From UBA8941 sp963780545 (GTDB lineage: Archaea; Thermoproteota; Bathyarchaeia; TCS64), in the NCBI GenBank assembly GCA_963780545.1, contig CAWACK010000015.1:62001-126000 (forward strand): 64,000 nucleotides of DNA, given 5' to 3'. The notes under the pieces were generated by a model. It saw only the letters and a program-made list of their open reading frames with translations. It was not told where the DNA came from and searched no databases. Both the position numbers and the translations under genes were made by a program. Positions within the stretch are counted from its first letter, which is position 1; the number at the start of each line of letters is the position of its first letter. Of this stretch, positions 53,295 to 61,982 are shown one piece after another.

Positions 53295-54638
53295 ATGAGA
53301 AATCAAATAATTTTAGTTATCTGTTTAGCCCTTCTATTGATTACAGTCTTAGTGATTCCAGCGAATGCTCAAACTGAGACATATTGGGTAAAGACCTACG
53401 GAGGAAAAGGTGGAGATGCTGGCTTCTCTGTTCAGCAGACATCAGACGGTGGATACGTAATCGCTGGAGATACAAGTTCATTTGGAGCAGGTGGTTCTGA
53501 CTTCTATCTCGTCAAAACGGATGCGGCCGGGAAACAGCTGTGGCAGAAGACCTACGGTGGAAAAGGCGATGAAGTGGGCTACTCTGTTCAGCAGACCTCA
53601 GACGGCGGATATGTAATCGCCGGTTGGACCACTTCGTTTGGACCAGGCGGTTATGATGTCTACCTCGTTAAAACTGACGCCTCTGGAACACAGCTGTGGC
53701 AGAAGACCTACGGAGGAACAGGCGATGAAGAGGGCTGTTCTGTCCAGCAGACCTCAGACGGCGGTTATATAATTGTTGGATATACCACACCATTAGGCTC
53801 AGGTGGTTCTTATATCTACCTCGTTAAAACTGACGCCTCTGGAACACAGCTGTGGCAGAAAACTTATGGAGGAACAAGTGAAGAATTTGGGTTCTCCGTT
53901 CAGCAAACCTCGGATGGTGGTTATATAATTGTTGGATCTTTAAGCAAAATCGCTGGATATTCCAACTTATCCGACGTTGGTAATTCTGATGTTTACATCC
54001 TAAAAACTGATGCTTCGGGAAATCAGATTTGGCAGAGAACCTTCGGAGGAGCCGGTAACGATGCTGGTTTCTCTATTCGGCAGACCACAGATGGGGGATA
54101 CATAATCGCTGGTCGGACTAACTCATTTGGCATTGGTAGGAACGATGTTTATCTCGTCAAAACGGACGCCTCGGGAAATCAGATTTGGCAGAGAACCTAT
54201 GGAGGAAAAGGCGATGACGTAGGTTACTCAGTTCAGCAGACCTCGGACGGGGGATATATAGTCGCTGGGTATACCAACTCATTTGGCGCGGGCGGTTACG
54301 ATATTTACCTCGTCAAAACGGATGCTTCGGGAAATCAGATTTGGCAGAGAACCTTCGGAGGAGCCGGTAACGATGAAGGTTGGTCTGTTCAGCAGACCTT
54401 GGACGGGGGATATATAGTCGCTGGGTATACCAACTCATTTGACGCGGGCGGTTACGATATTTACCTCATCAAACTCGGGGCGGATTCTTCGCTTACTCCT
54501 ATATCAACCCCGTTATCAACATCATTACTGGCTTGGGTAATGCTCACCTCAATATTGTTGATATTCACAATAGTTTCTATTATAGTTATTACATTTTACA
54601 AACATAGAAGGAATCTTAAAGTATTGTTATTTATGTAA
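53295..54638 (+). CDS. surface beta-propeller protein with seven repeats
   Basis: 447 aa from the ATG at 53295. A longer GTG frame from 53244 is unlikely, because a TATA-like ATATATTAAG at about 53268-53277 sits near 23 bases upstream of the ATG. Signal peptide at 1-25 (LALLLITVLVIPANA). Seven repeats of about 52 residues follow, each with YGG-x-GDD-x-GYSVQQTSDGGY, IVAGYTNSFG and YLVKTDASGNQIWQ. Seven such blades predict one closed beta-propeller outside the cell. The C-terminus has one membrane helix and a basic tail (YKHRRNLK). Such proteins usually bind polymers or other proteins; ligand unknown. The anchor layout could make it an archaeosortase client. Confidence 0.85.
   Translation: MRNQIILVICLALLLITVLVIPANAQTETYWVKTYGGKGGDAGFSVQQTSDGGYVIAGDTSSFGAGGSDFYLVKTDAAGKQLWQKTYGGKGDEVGYSVQQTSDGGYVIAGWTTSFGPGGYDVYLVKTDASGTQLWQKTYGGTGDEEGCSVQQTSDGGYIIVGYTTPLGSGGSYIYLVKTDASGTQLWQKTYGGTSEEFGFSVQQTSDGGYIIVGSLSKIAGYSNLSDVGNSDVYILKTDASGNQIWQRTFGGAGNDAGFSIRQTTDGGYIIAGRTNSFGIGRNDVYLVKTDASGNQIWQRTYGGKGDDVGYSVQQTSDGGYIVAGYTNSFGAGGYDIYLVKTDASGNQIWQRTFGGAGNDEGWSVQQTLDGGYIVAGYTNSFDAGGYDIYLIKLGADSSLTPISTPLSTSLLAWVMLTSILLIFTIVSIIVITFYKHRRNLKVLLFM
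53385..54490 (+). repeat. seven tandem propeller-blade coding repeats of about 156 bases
   Basis: Repeat units are similar at DNA level. Units 6 and 7 share about 65 nearly identical bases around GATATATAGTCGCTGGGTAT (near 54253 and 54409). Units 5 and 7 share the opening AGAACCTTCGGAGGAGCCGG (54028 and 54348). This points to recent copying or gene conversion. Unit 4 carries an insertion of about seven residues. Confidence 0.8.
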
Positions 54639-54751
54639 TCATTTTTAATATCACATACGGTGATTAGTTAGAACATAAGTCACTTATTTTTCCCTCATCA
54701 TCTTATTCGCGAACCGCACAGATATGCAAACAATTCAGATGTGAAATCGAG

Positions 54752-55741
54752 ATGAATGTGAAATTCGGATATAGAGCCGTTGAGGAGCGCTACCCACCGA
54801 GCAGGCTACTTAAGTATGCAGCCATGGCTGATAGGCAAGGCTTCGAGTTCGTGTGTATAAGTGACCACTTTCACCCGTGGTTCCATAGAGGTGGCTGCGC
54901 TGGTCAGGCTTGGGTCTGGATAGGCGCTGCTGGAACAGCAACCAGGAATGTCAGAATCGGGACCGGAGTAACCACATGCATCTACCGCTACGACCCTTCA
55001 ATCGTTGCACAGGCGTTCGCTACGCTCGACGAGCTTTACCCTGGTAGGATCTTCCTCGGCATTGGAACAGGAGAGGCACTGAATGAGATGCCTATGGCGA
55101 AGCAGGGACAGGTTTGGCCACCTCACGAGGAGAGGCTTGAGAGGACAGTCGAAGCTGTGGAGATAATCCGGGCCCTTTGGGGGAGGGACTTCGTAGACTA
55201 CGAGGGTAAATATAACAATCTAAACTCCGCTAATCTCTATACAAAGCCTCGGAAACGTATCCCCATCTACTTCGCTGCCTCGGGGCCTAAGACGGCTCGT
55301 GTGGCGGGGCGCCTCGGTGACGCTCTTATGACCGTGGGTGAGACCGAGTTAACAAAGAAGATATTCTCATGGTTTGACGCGGGGGCGAGAGAGGTTGGGA
55401 AGAATCCCGAGACGATGCCTAGGATGGTTGAGATGAAGGTCTCGTATGGAGATGACTTCGATGAGGCGTTGGAATCGACCTCTATGTGGATTCCAGTCAA
55501 GGGCTCGCTTAACATATCCGACCCAAGGGAGTTGGACCGACAGAGGATCGGGGTTGACCCAAAGGTGCTGTCAGACACGGTGTTCACCGACATTGATCGA
55601 CTCATCGAGGGGATTGAGAAGCTCATCAAGATGGGTTTCACTGAGGTTCAGTTGAGCAGTAATAGCCCTGATGAGGAGAAGTTGATAAAAGACTTCGGGG
55701 AGAAGGCGCTACCATATTTGAAGGAGATTTATTCGTCTTAG
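54752..55741 (+). CDS. luciferase-like F420-type oxidoreductase (Fgd/Adf-like)
   Basis: 329 aa TIM-barrel protein of the F420-dependent LLM group. VKFGYRAVEERYPPSRLL at the N-terminus, CISDHFHPWFH near residue 35, RNVRIGTGVT near 67, and LDELYPGRIFLGIGTGEALNE near 92-112. This pattern is close to the branch containing F420-dependent glucose-6-phosphate and alcohol dehydrogenases. C-terminal KMGFTEVQLSSNSPDEE is typical. Substrate not assignable. Confidence 0.87.
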   Translation: MNVKFGYRAVEERYPPSRLLKYAAMADRQGFEFVCISDHFHPWFHRGGCAGQAWVWIGAAGTATRNVRIGTGVTTCIYRYDPSIVAQAFATLDELYPGRIFLGIGTGEALNEMPMAKQGQVWPPHEERLERTVEAVEIIRALWGRDFVDYEGKYNNLNSANLYTKPRKRIPIYFAASGPKTARVAGRLGDALMTVGETELTKKIFSWFDAGAREVGKNPETMPRMVEMKVSYGDDFDEALESTSMWIPVKGSLNISDPRELDRQRIGVDPKVLSDTVFTDIDRLIEGIEKLIKMGFTEVQLSSNSPDEEKLIKDFGEKALPYLKEIYSS

Positions 55742-55760
55742 ATCTCGTCTTTTCTCTTAG

Positions 55761-56537
55761 CTAACCCATTTTGGGAGGATAGATGTACTTTTCTCCGACT
55801 TTAAGGATCTGGCAGATTGGCTCAGCGCCCGTGGCCATTAGTCGGGTTCTGAATAGGGCTGGGTCCGCCGTGTTTGCCTCAAACATGCCGTAGTGGTTGG
55901 GTACGACGACCTTAGGGCGTAAAAGTCGGGTGAGTTTGATGGCGTCGTCGATTCCCATGTTACCCATGCCACCGTTTATACATACTAGCATGATATCAAT
56001 TGGGTGCTTGCTAAGGTAGAAGAGGAAGTCGTGGAATCCTGTGTCTCCACTGTGATAGATGTTGATCCCGTCTTCGGTTGTGATGATGAATCCCTCGGTG
56101 TCTAGTACTGTGTCATCGGTGGGAATGCAGAAGGTGCCCCTGAGGTGGATGCCATCGAGTTCAATGTAGTCTCCGACGTTGACCTCGAGGATCGATGTTT
56201 TCTTTATCCCTAGTTTCTCTAGGCTTGCGACCACGTTCCTTGGACCTAGGAAGGACTTGACGTTCCCGGCGGGAATCTTCTCGATTGACTTGAGATCAGC
56301 GTGATCGATGTGGTTGTGTGTGGATACATAAAGGTCGCATTTGATCCCTACTGGTTTGATAGGCGGCGGAATCATCCGGATGTTACCGCCCGATAGGTAC
56401 GCGTCGATTATCAGCACTTTTCCCTTCGAGGTCTTAATTATATATCCCGCTTGACCTATCCACCAGATCGCCACTTGGCCCGATGTAACATTGGTGGATC
56501 CTACCTCATCCATAAGCGGGGTTAGCTGTGGTGTCAT
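55761..56537 (-). CDS. UlaG-like metallo-beta-lactamase-fold hydrolase
   Basis: 258 aa. Metal ligands: STHNHIDHADL near residue 72 (HxHxDH), YHSGDTGFHD near 162 and VPNHYGMFEA near 211. IWWIGQAGYIIKT near the N-terminus is typical of the UlaG branch, which includes ascorbate-6-phosphate lactonase. Beside sugar-phosphate and DhaK/DhaL genes, hydrolysis of a sugar lactone or phosphate ester is plausible but unproved. Confidence 0.82.
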   Translation of the reverse strand: MTPQLTPLMDEVGSTNVTSGQVAIWWIGQAGYIIKTSKGKVLIIDAYLSGGNIRMIPPPIKPVGIKCDLYVSTHNHIDHADLKSIEKIPAGNVKSFLGPRNVVASLEKLGIKKTSILEVNVGDYIELDGIHLRGTFCIPTDDTVLDTEGFIITTEDGINIYHSGDTGFHDFLFYLSKHPIDIMLVCINGGMGNMGIDDAIKLTRLLRPKVVVPNHYGMFEANTADPALFRTRLMATGAEPICQILKVGEKYIYPPKMG

Positions 56538-56624
56538 AGCTGTTAATATGTTGGTGATATTTTTGAGTCTTCGTAGGTGTGCTAGTTGGAAAAAATCTGT
56601 TGATGCAAAGATAGGAGGGTAACA

Positions 56625-57263
56625 CTACATCTTGATGAAGCGTGTAGCTGCCTCAAGGAGAATAACGATAGCAGCGGCTCCGGGGTCCTTGGCACCTACC
56701 GTGCGGTCCCCAAGCCACTCTGATCGACCCGCCTTTGACCTTAGCTTCGTTGTTTCCTCGGCACCCTTCTTTGCCGCATCTAGGGCGGCGTCCATGCAGT
56801 CAGGTAAAGAAAATCCTTGACCTGCAGCTCTCCCAAGTGCTTGGCTTGCGGGGACGAGTGCATCCAGCAGCGTTTTATCGCCGACGTGAGCTTTTCCGCG
56901 CTGCTCGACACCCTCAACGGCCGCCTGGATCATCGCGGCGGCCTCCGCTGTCCCTATGTGATCTTTATCCTTTACTATGCGGCCAGCCCTGATCATCATC
57001 GTTGACATCAGAGCCCCAAATGTTGAGGCAGCATTGTCGGCGAAAGCGGCGCCGCAGCTACTAAGCACTCCCTGCATATCCGATGCACCGTAGTTCTGGA
57101 GACTCTTCTTCACAGCGTTGAAGCCGATGGTTACCGTGACGCCGAGGTCGCCATCCCCGATGACTGAGTCCAATTCAGTCAGCATCTCTTTTGAGGCGAT
57201 CATATCGTCCGAAACAGAAACCAAGAGGGCGACAAGGTCATCCTTCGCGAGAGTCGTCTTCAT
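56625..57263 (-). CDS. dhaL: DhaL, nucleotide-binding subunit of dihydroxyacetone-type kinase
   Basis: 212 aa all-helical DhaL domain. LDSVIGDGDLGVTVTIGF near residue 31 has the Asp residues that bind the Mg-nucleotide; the usual His after GDGD is Leu. SCGAAFADNAASTFGALMS near 68 and GRSEWLGDRTVGAKDPGA near 178 complete the site. Follows dhaK by 16 bases. No PTS protein DhaM is present, so ATP is the likely phosphate donor. Confidence 0.9.
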   Translation of the reverse strand: MKTTLAKDDLVALLVSVSDDMIASKEMLTELDSVIGDGDLGVTVTIGFNAVKKSLQNYGASDMQGVLSSCGAAFADNAASTFGALMSTMMIRAGRIVKDKDHIGTAEAAAMIQAAVEGVEQRGKAHVGDKTLLDALVPASQALGRAAGQGFSLPDCMDAALDAAKKGAEETTKLRSKAGRSEWLGDRTVGAKDPGAAAIVILLEAATRFIKM

Positions 57264-57279
57264 GCCCTATTTCCTCGGC

Positions 57280-58281
57280 TCAATTCTGTATGAAGAAAGG
57301 CGTCTCAGCTGGCGCGTCGAGTAGCCTCTTCAGCTCGTCGTCTAGGCGCATCAGAGTCAAGGAGGCGCCCTGCATCTCCATGGAGCAGGCATACCTTCCC
57401 ACATATGGGCGATAGATGACAATACTCTTCTCCTCGAGTATTTGGGCGACTCTGCGGTAGAGGATGTACAGCTCCTCGAGGGGTGTGCCGCCAAGGCTAT
57501 TTACGAGGACTGCGACCTTATCCTCCCTCTTGTAGGGAAGGTCCTTTACGATTGCATCGACGAGGATGTCGGCGATCTCATCGGCTTTCTTCATGGGTCC
57601 CCGGTGGATGCCCGCCTCGCCGTGTATGCCCATGCCTATTTCCATCTCTTGTTCGCCGATTGTGAATGTTGGCTTACCGACCGCTGGTACCGTACAGGGT
57701 CCGAGTGCGACACCCATGCTTCGGATGGTTGTGAGCGCCTTCTCGGTTGTGGCTTTTATCTCGGAGAGGGTTGCTCCTTCCGTAGCCTTGGCGCCCGCGA
57801 TCTTGTATGCGAAGAATAGTCCTGCGACGCCTCGTCGCCTCTGCCAATCCTTTGAAGAGGCGGAGGCTACGTCGTCAGTGACCAGGAGGGTCTCGACGTG
57901 TATCCCATCGTCCTCAGCCATCTCGGCGGCTGTGTCGAAGTTCATCATATCGCCCTGGTACCTGCCGTAGAGATAGAGGACTCCATTACCTCCATCGATG
58001 GCCTTCGTCACTTTGAGCATCTGCCCTGTCGTGGGGGAAGAGAAGACGTTTCCTATCGAGGCGCCGTCGATTAACCCTTTACCAACGTACCCCATGAAAA
58101 CTGGGAGATGGCCTGAGCCGCCTCCTGTGGCTATGCCTACCTTCCCTTTAACGGGGGCATCTGCGCGTACGATTGCGCGAAGGTCTCCTCCAACCGACTT
58201 CAAGGCGAGGGGGTGTGCCTTCAGGATTCCTTCAAGCATCTCGTCGACAACTGCCAACGGTTCGTTGATTATCTTCTTCAT
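57280..58281 (-). CDS. dhaK: DhaK, substrate-binding kinase subunit
   Basis: 333 aa. KVGIATGGGSGHLPVFMGYVG near residue 44, YQGDMMNFDTAAEMA near 108, and EIGMGIHGEAG near 215 with the His that binds the ketose carbonyl. VNSLGGTPLEELYIL near 260 is also typical. With DhaL it phosphorylates dihydroxyacetone or a related ketose such as erythrulose. A divergent second dhaK starts 132 bases away. Confidence 0.92.
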   Translation of the reverse strand: MKKIINEPLAVVDEMLEGILKAHPLALKSVGGDLRAIVRADAPVKGKVGIATGGGSGHLPVFMGYVGKGLIDGASIGNVFSSPTTGQMLKVTKAIDGGNGVLYLYGRYQGDMMNFDTAAEMAEDDGIHVETLLVTDDVASASSKDWQRRRGVAGLFFAYKIAGAKATEGATLSEIKATTEKALTTIRSMGVALGPCTVPAVGKPTFTIGEQEMEIGMGIHGEAGIHRGPMKKADEIADILVDAIVKDLPYKREDKVAVLVNSLGGTPLEELYILYRRVAQILEEKSIVIYRPYVGRYACSMEMQGASLTLMRLDDELKRLLDAPAETPFFIQN

Positions 58282-58382
58282 TGCGATGACCTCAATTCAG
58301 CGTCTGGCAAACTGCAAGACTCATAGATCCTGTTCCCAAAGATGCTAAATGAGTTTCGCTCAGACCGGTCTCATGGTGTGGA

Positions 58383-58393
58383 TTTGATATATC
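58383..58393 (+). promoter_or_regulatory. TATA box of the second dhaK
   Basis: TTTGATATATC, centred about 26 bases before the GTG at 58414, so the message is probably leaderless. It lies in the 132-base divergent gap between the two dhaK genes. Confidence 0.5.
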
Positions 58394-58413
58394 TGAATGT
58401 GTAACTGAAATCA

Positions 58414-59436
58414 GTGTTCGGGGGACTTTCATCGAAGAAGCTTATAAACAGACCCGGTGACGAGGTCAGAGAAATGCTGGAGGGCGCCGTATTAGCATAT
58501 CCAGGGCTTGTTAGGAAGATGACTGATTGGAATAACCTTGTGAGGCCGGAGGCTCCGATAGGTGGTAAGGTCGCGTTGGTCAGTGGTGGTGGTAGCGGCC
58601 ACGAACCCGCTCACGGCGGCTATGTTGGGAGAGGGATGCTGACCGCCGCGTGCTGCGGTGAAGTCTTCACGTCGCCTCCGGTACCCCAGATACTCGCAGC
58701 TATAAAGGCTGTTGATGGGGGCGCCGGTACACTTCTGATAATTAAAAACTACTCTGGGGATGTGATGAACTTCCGAACTGCGGCGCAGATGGCGCGAAGC
58801 AGTGGGATAAAGATTGAATGGGTCATCGTAAACGATGATGTAGCCATTGATAAGCCAGAGCTTCGCAGAGGCATCGCTGGGACGGTTTGTGTCCATAAAT
58901 GTGCAGGGGCAAAGGCCGAGGAGGGTGCGACGCTGGAGGAGGTAAAGGTCGTCGCCGAGAAGGTTGTAGCTAATGTCAGGTCCATGGGTTGCGCCCTAAC
59001 TTCCTGTATCGTGCCTAGGGTCGGGATACCTAGCTTCGACCTCGGGCAAGATGAGATGGAGTTAGGGACCGGGATACATGGTGAACGCGGCGTGAAGAGG
59101 GTGAAGATGATGACCGCAGATGAGATTGCAGACACCTTGACGGATGCCTGTGTGAAGGATCTTGGGCTAAAGTTGGGGGATGAGGTCGCTGTACTCGCCC
59201 AAGGGAACGGAGGGACGCCTTACATGGAGAAGTTCATCTTCTACAGGCGAGTTCATAGGAACCTGATGGAGAAGGGGATCAGGATCCATACGTCGTGGAT
59301 CGGGGAGTTCATGTCGTCTCTTGAGATGGCTGGAGCCTCAGTTACTCTTCTGAGGTTGGATGACGAACTGAAGAGGCTCATCACAGCGCCGTCTGAGACG
59401 ATGGCGATTAAACAACCCGGCCCGATATTATTTTAA
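58414..59436 (+). CDS. dhaK: DhaK paralogue, substrate-binding kinase subunit
   Basis: 340 aa from GTG at 58414. KVALVSGGGSGHEPAHGGYVG near residue 52 is the classical DhaK signature, YSGDVMNFRTAAQMA lies near 114, and ELGTGIHGERG near 221 supplies the substrate-binding His. LAQGNGGTPYMEKFIF near 268 is typical. It keeps the HEPAHGGYVG form where the divergent paralogue has HLPVFMGYVG, a difference in the substrate pocket. Paired with its own dhaL. Confidence 0.92.
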   Translation: MFGGLSSKKLINRPGDEVREMLEGAVLAYPGLVRKMTDWNNLVRPEAPIGGKVALVSGGGSGHEPAHGGYVGRGMLTAACCGEVFTSPPVPQILAAIKAVDGGAGTLLIIKNYSGDVMNFRTAAQMARSSGIKIEWVIVNDDVAIDKPELRRGIAGTVCVHKCAGAKAEEGATLEEVKVVAEKVVANVRSMGCALTSCIVPRVGIPSFDLGQDEMELGTGIHGERGVKRVKMMTADEIADTLTDACVKDLGLKLGDEVAVLAQGNGGTPYMEKFIFYRRVHRNLMEKGIRIHTSWIGEFMSSLEMAGASVTLLRLDDELKRLITAPSETMAIKQPGPILF

Positions 59437-59480
59437 GCCTTTTTCCTCAAAGTGTAACAACTAGGCATCAGGGATGAACT

Positions 59481-60197
59481 TTGGCTGCGGACAGGATAGA
59501 CCCAACAATGCTGATCCATATGATGGATAATATTCTCGAGGTGATGATGGCGAATGAGGGTTACCTGACCCGCCTCGACGCAGAGATCGGCGACGCAGAC
59601 CACGGTATAAACATGGTCAGAGGCTTCAAGCTTGTACACGAGAGGCTTTCCCTTCTTATCGATCCGGATGTCGAAGCGATTCTCACAACGGTCGGTATGG
59701 CTTTAATGGAGGGTGCTGGCGGATCGTCAGGAGCACTTTACGGAACATTTTTCGTTTTTGCAGGTCAGCATCTGCGTGGGAAGAAATGGATAGACAAGAG
59801 GGACCTCGCCCTAATGTTCTCCTCCGGATACGCCGCTTTGCAGGAGATGAGCGGAGGAACAAAACCCGGTGAAAAAACTATGATCGATGCGCTCGACCCC
59901 ACGATGATGTCACTAAAGGAATCTGCGGGCGATGATCTAGTTACCCTGGAGGTTGCCCTTGATAGGGCGGTCAATGCCGCGAAGAAGGGAATGGAGAGCA
60001 CAACCAACATCGTGGCGACGAAGGGGAGAGCCGCCTATCTGGGAGAGAGGAGTAAAGGACACCAAGACATCGGCGCAACGACGACTTATCTTATGCTACG
60101 GACGATGCTCGATACATTAAATGGAGTAACGGGGATTAAAGTCACGAGGTATAGCCCGGATGGAACAATCTTAGATGTGGAGAATCTTCAGAAATAA
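59481..60197 (+). CDS. dhaL: DhaL paralogue, nucleotide-binding kinase subunit
   Basis: 238 aa from TTG at 59481. LDAEIGDADHGINMVRGF near residue 31 is the canonical Asp/His metal site, EGAGGSSGALYGTFF near 75 the nucleotide loop, and GRAAYLGERSKGHQDIGA near 178 completes it. A C-terminal extension of about 30 residues is absent from the other DhaL. Forms the second DhaK/DhaL pair. Confidence 0.9.
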   Translation: MAADRIDPTMLIHMMDNILEVMMANEGYLTRLDAEIGDADHGINMVRGFKLVHERLSLLIDPDVEAILTTVGMALMEGAGGSSGALYGTFFVFAGQHLRGKKWIDKRDLALMFSSGYAALQEMSGGTKPGEKTMIDALDPTMMSLKESAGDDLVTLEVALDRAVNAAKKGMESTTNIVATKGRAAYLGERSKGHQDIGATTTYLMLRTMLDTLNGVTGIKVTRYSPDGTILDVENLQK

Positions 60198-60376
60198 GAT
60201 CCCTAACCAACATTCTGTTCAATCAGCCCATTTATCGGACAACATTTAGATTAACCCAGGTCTTCATTGGGCATCGCTCAGATCGGTGATTTGAGTGATG
60301 GGTATTAAGCATCTTTACTGGATGGGAGACTCATAAAAAACTTAAACAAGGTCAACCTAATAAAATTGTGATCCCA

Positions 60377-60565
60377 ATGCCATCCAAGCTCGACAAGGGC
60401 AAGAAGGTTGTAATAAGCCTCGACGAGGACATCGTAAGGAGTGACGGCTCCAAGATAAAGATGCGCGAATTCGTTAAGGAGATGCTCGCTTATAACCCGG
60501 AGTTCATGATAGAGACGAGCCCCAAGGGTGAGACCTGGTATCTCCGTAAGAAGGAAAGTAGTTGA
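60377..60565 (+). CDS. small basic conserved-looking protein
   Basis: 62-65 aa (ATG at 60377, or GTG at 60368). Lys-rich start SKLDKGKKVVISLDEDI, then SKIKMREFVKEMLAYNPEF and a final strand TWYLRKKE. Compact alternation suggests a small alpha/beta domain. A CATAAAAAACTTAAA element at 60332-60346 lies 20-40 bases upstream, so it has its own promoter. No family recognised. Confidence 0.6.
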   Translation: MPSKLDKGKKVVISLDEDIVRSDGSKIKMREFVKEMLAYNPEFMIETSPKGETWYLRKKESS

Positions 60566-60609
60566 CTAAACCGTTAAAGCGGTCCCTTCATAATCCTTAG
60601 TCGATCCTG

Positions 60610-61098
60610 TTGGCGATTCGAGCCCTCTATCCGAAAGCCGGAAACAGTCGACACAATTCAGCTGAGATATGCTTGAAGTGCGGTGTCTGCTGCAATGTGG
60701 CTCACAGTTGTCACGTCATGTTCGATCACCGCTTCAACCCGAGGTACACATTTGTCTATGACTGTCTTGCTTCCGATAAAAGGGCCTCAAATCCCAACAT
60801 CTGGCTCTGTGTTAGCTGCCACAAGTGCGAGGAGACTTGTCCCTACGAGGTCTCCCCAGTTCACTTCATAGAGGCTCTCAAGGGTGAGGCGCTCAGCCTC
60901 GGGGTGGTCCACCCCACTATTAAAGCGGAGGTCAATCAGATCATTACGACGGGGTTCGCCTTTCCCGTTACAGGTTCAACCGAGAGGCAGAGGCAGGCGC
61001 TGAACCTTAAACCACTATCGTCGAACGCAGTAGCTGATCTCGAGAAGATCGCAGAGAAAACTGGCTTCTCTGGAAGATTTAAGGAGGAGCAGCCTTGA
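60610..61098 (+). CDS. hdrC: HdrC-like ferredoxin subunit of the formate dehydrogenase cluster
   Basis: 162 aa. The second 4Fe-4S motif is regular (CVSCHKCEETCP near residue 67). The first is unusual: CLKCGVCCNVAHSC near 21, with an extra Cys and longer final spacing than C-x3-C. Start TTG at 60610; no ATG precedes the first motif. The stop overlaps hdrB. This is the third Hdr set of the window, without its own HdrA. Confidence 0.83.
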   Translation: MAIRALYPKAGNSRHNSAEICLKCGVCCNVAHSCHVMFDHRFNPRYTFVYDCLASDKRASNPNIWLCVSCHKCEETCPYEVSPVHFIEALKGEALSLGVVHPTIKAEVNQIITTGFAFPVTGSTERQRQALNLKPLSSNAVADLEKIAEKTGFSGRFKEEQP

Positions 61099-61982
61099 GG
61101 TTTGCTCTGTTCCTAGGTTGTTTCATCCCTGTTCGCCTTCCCCACCTTGAGGCCGTCGCTCGCCGGGTTCTACCAGATTTAGGGGTCGAGCTAGTCGATA
61201 TCGAAGGGTTTAGTTGCTGCCCTGAGCCCGTCGGGTTCCTCACCGATAAGATCACCGGCCTCGTAATTGCTGCGAGGAACATCAGCCTTGCTGAGGAGGC
61301 CGGTTTGGATATAATTACTCTCTGCAATGGCTGTACCTATACCCTAAGGCAAGCGAATCAGACACTAAAGACCGATACTACACTCAGGGAGAGGGTGAAT
61401 AATATCTTGGCCGAGACTGGCCACAAATTCAAGGGAAGTATTGAGGTTAGACACTACGCTCAGGTCCTACCTCAGTATGTGGGCTTTGAGAAGATCAAGT
61501 CGGTTGTAAAGAAGCCGTTGATCGGGATGCGCGTTGCCTGCCACCCAGGTTGCCACATTGTTAGTCCTCCGAAGGCGATGGGATTCGACAACCCCTTTGA
61601 CCCGATGGTGCTCGATAACATGGTCGCGGCCCTCGGCGCCGAGCCCGTAGACTGGGATAGGAAGACCACATGCTGTGGCTGGACTCTTACAAACTACGGC
61701 GATAAGGAATCGGCTAATCGGCTCCTCGGAGCTAAACTTGAGGCTATGCACGCTGCAAGCGTTGACTGCTCGGTGGTCATCTGTCCCCAGTGCTTCTACC
61801 AGTTTGACACTGGCCAGATGCTGGCGGCAAGGGAGCTAAAGTTCGATTATAAAGTACCAACACTCTACTACCTTCAACTCCTCGCGTTGGCGATGGGGCA
61901 AAGCCTCGATGCATCTGGCATAATGCAGCATCGGATAAAAGATGCCACCCTAGAGGAAAAACTTAGGAGGATCACTGCGTGA
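61095..61982 (+). CDS. hdrB: HdrB-like CCG-domain protein of the formate dehydrogenase cluster
   Basis: 295 aa from TTG at 61095, overlapping hdrC by four bases. Domain 1: FLGC, SCCPEP near residue 37 (CCP instead of CCG) and LCNGC near 77. Domain 2: HPGC near 155, TCCGW near 194 and CPQC near 230. Non-cubane cluster cysteines are kept, but the altered first CC motif may tune one cluster. Its stop overlaps the fdhA start (GTGA). Confidence 0.86.
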   Translation: MRFALFLGCFIPVRLPHLEAVARRVLPDLGVELVDIEGFSCCPEPVGFLTDKITGLVIAARNISLAEEAGLDIITLCNGCTYTLRQANQTLKTDTTLRERVNNILAETGHKFKGSIEVRHYAQVLPQYVGFEKIKSVVKKPLIGMRVACHPGCHIVSPPKAMGFDNPFDPMVLDNMVAALGAEPVDWDRKTTCCGWTLTNYGDKESANRLLGAKLEAMHAASVDCSVVICPQCFYQFDTGQMLAARELKFDYKVPTLYYLQLLALAMGQSLDASGIMQHRIKDATLEEKLRRITA

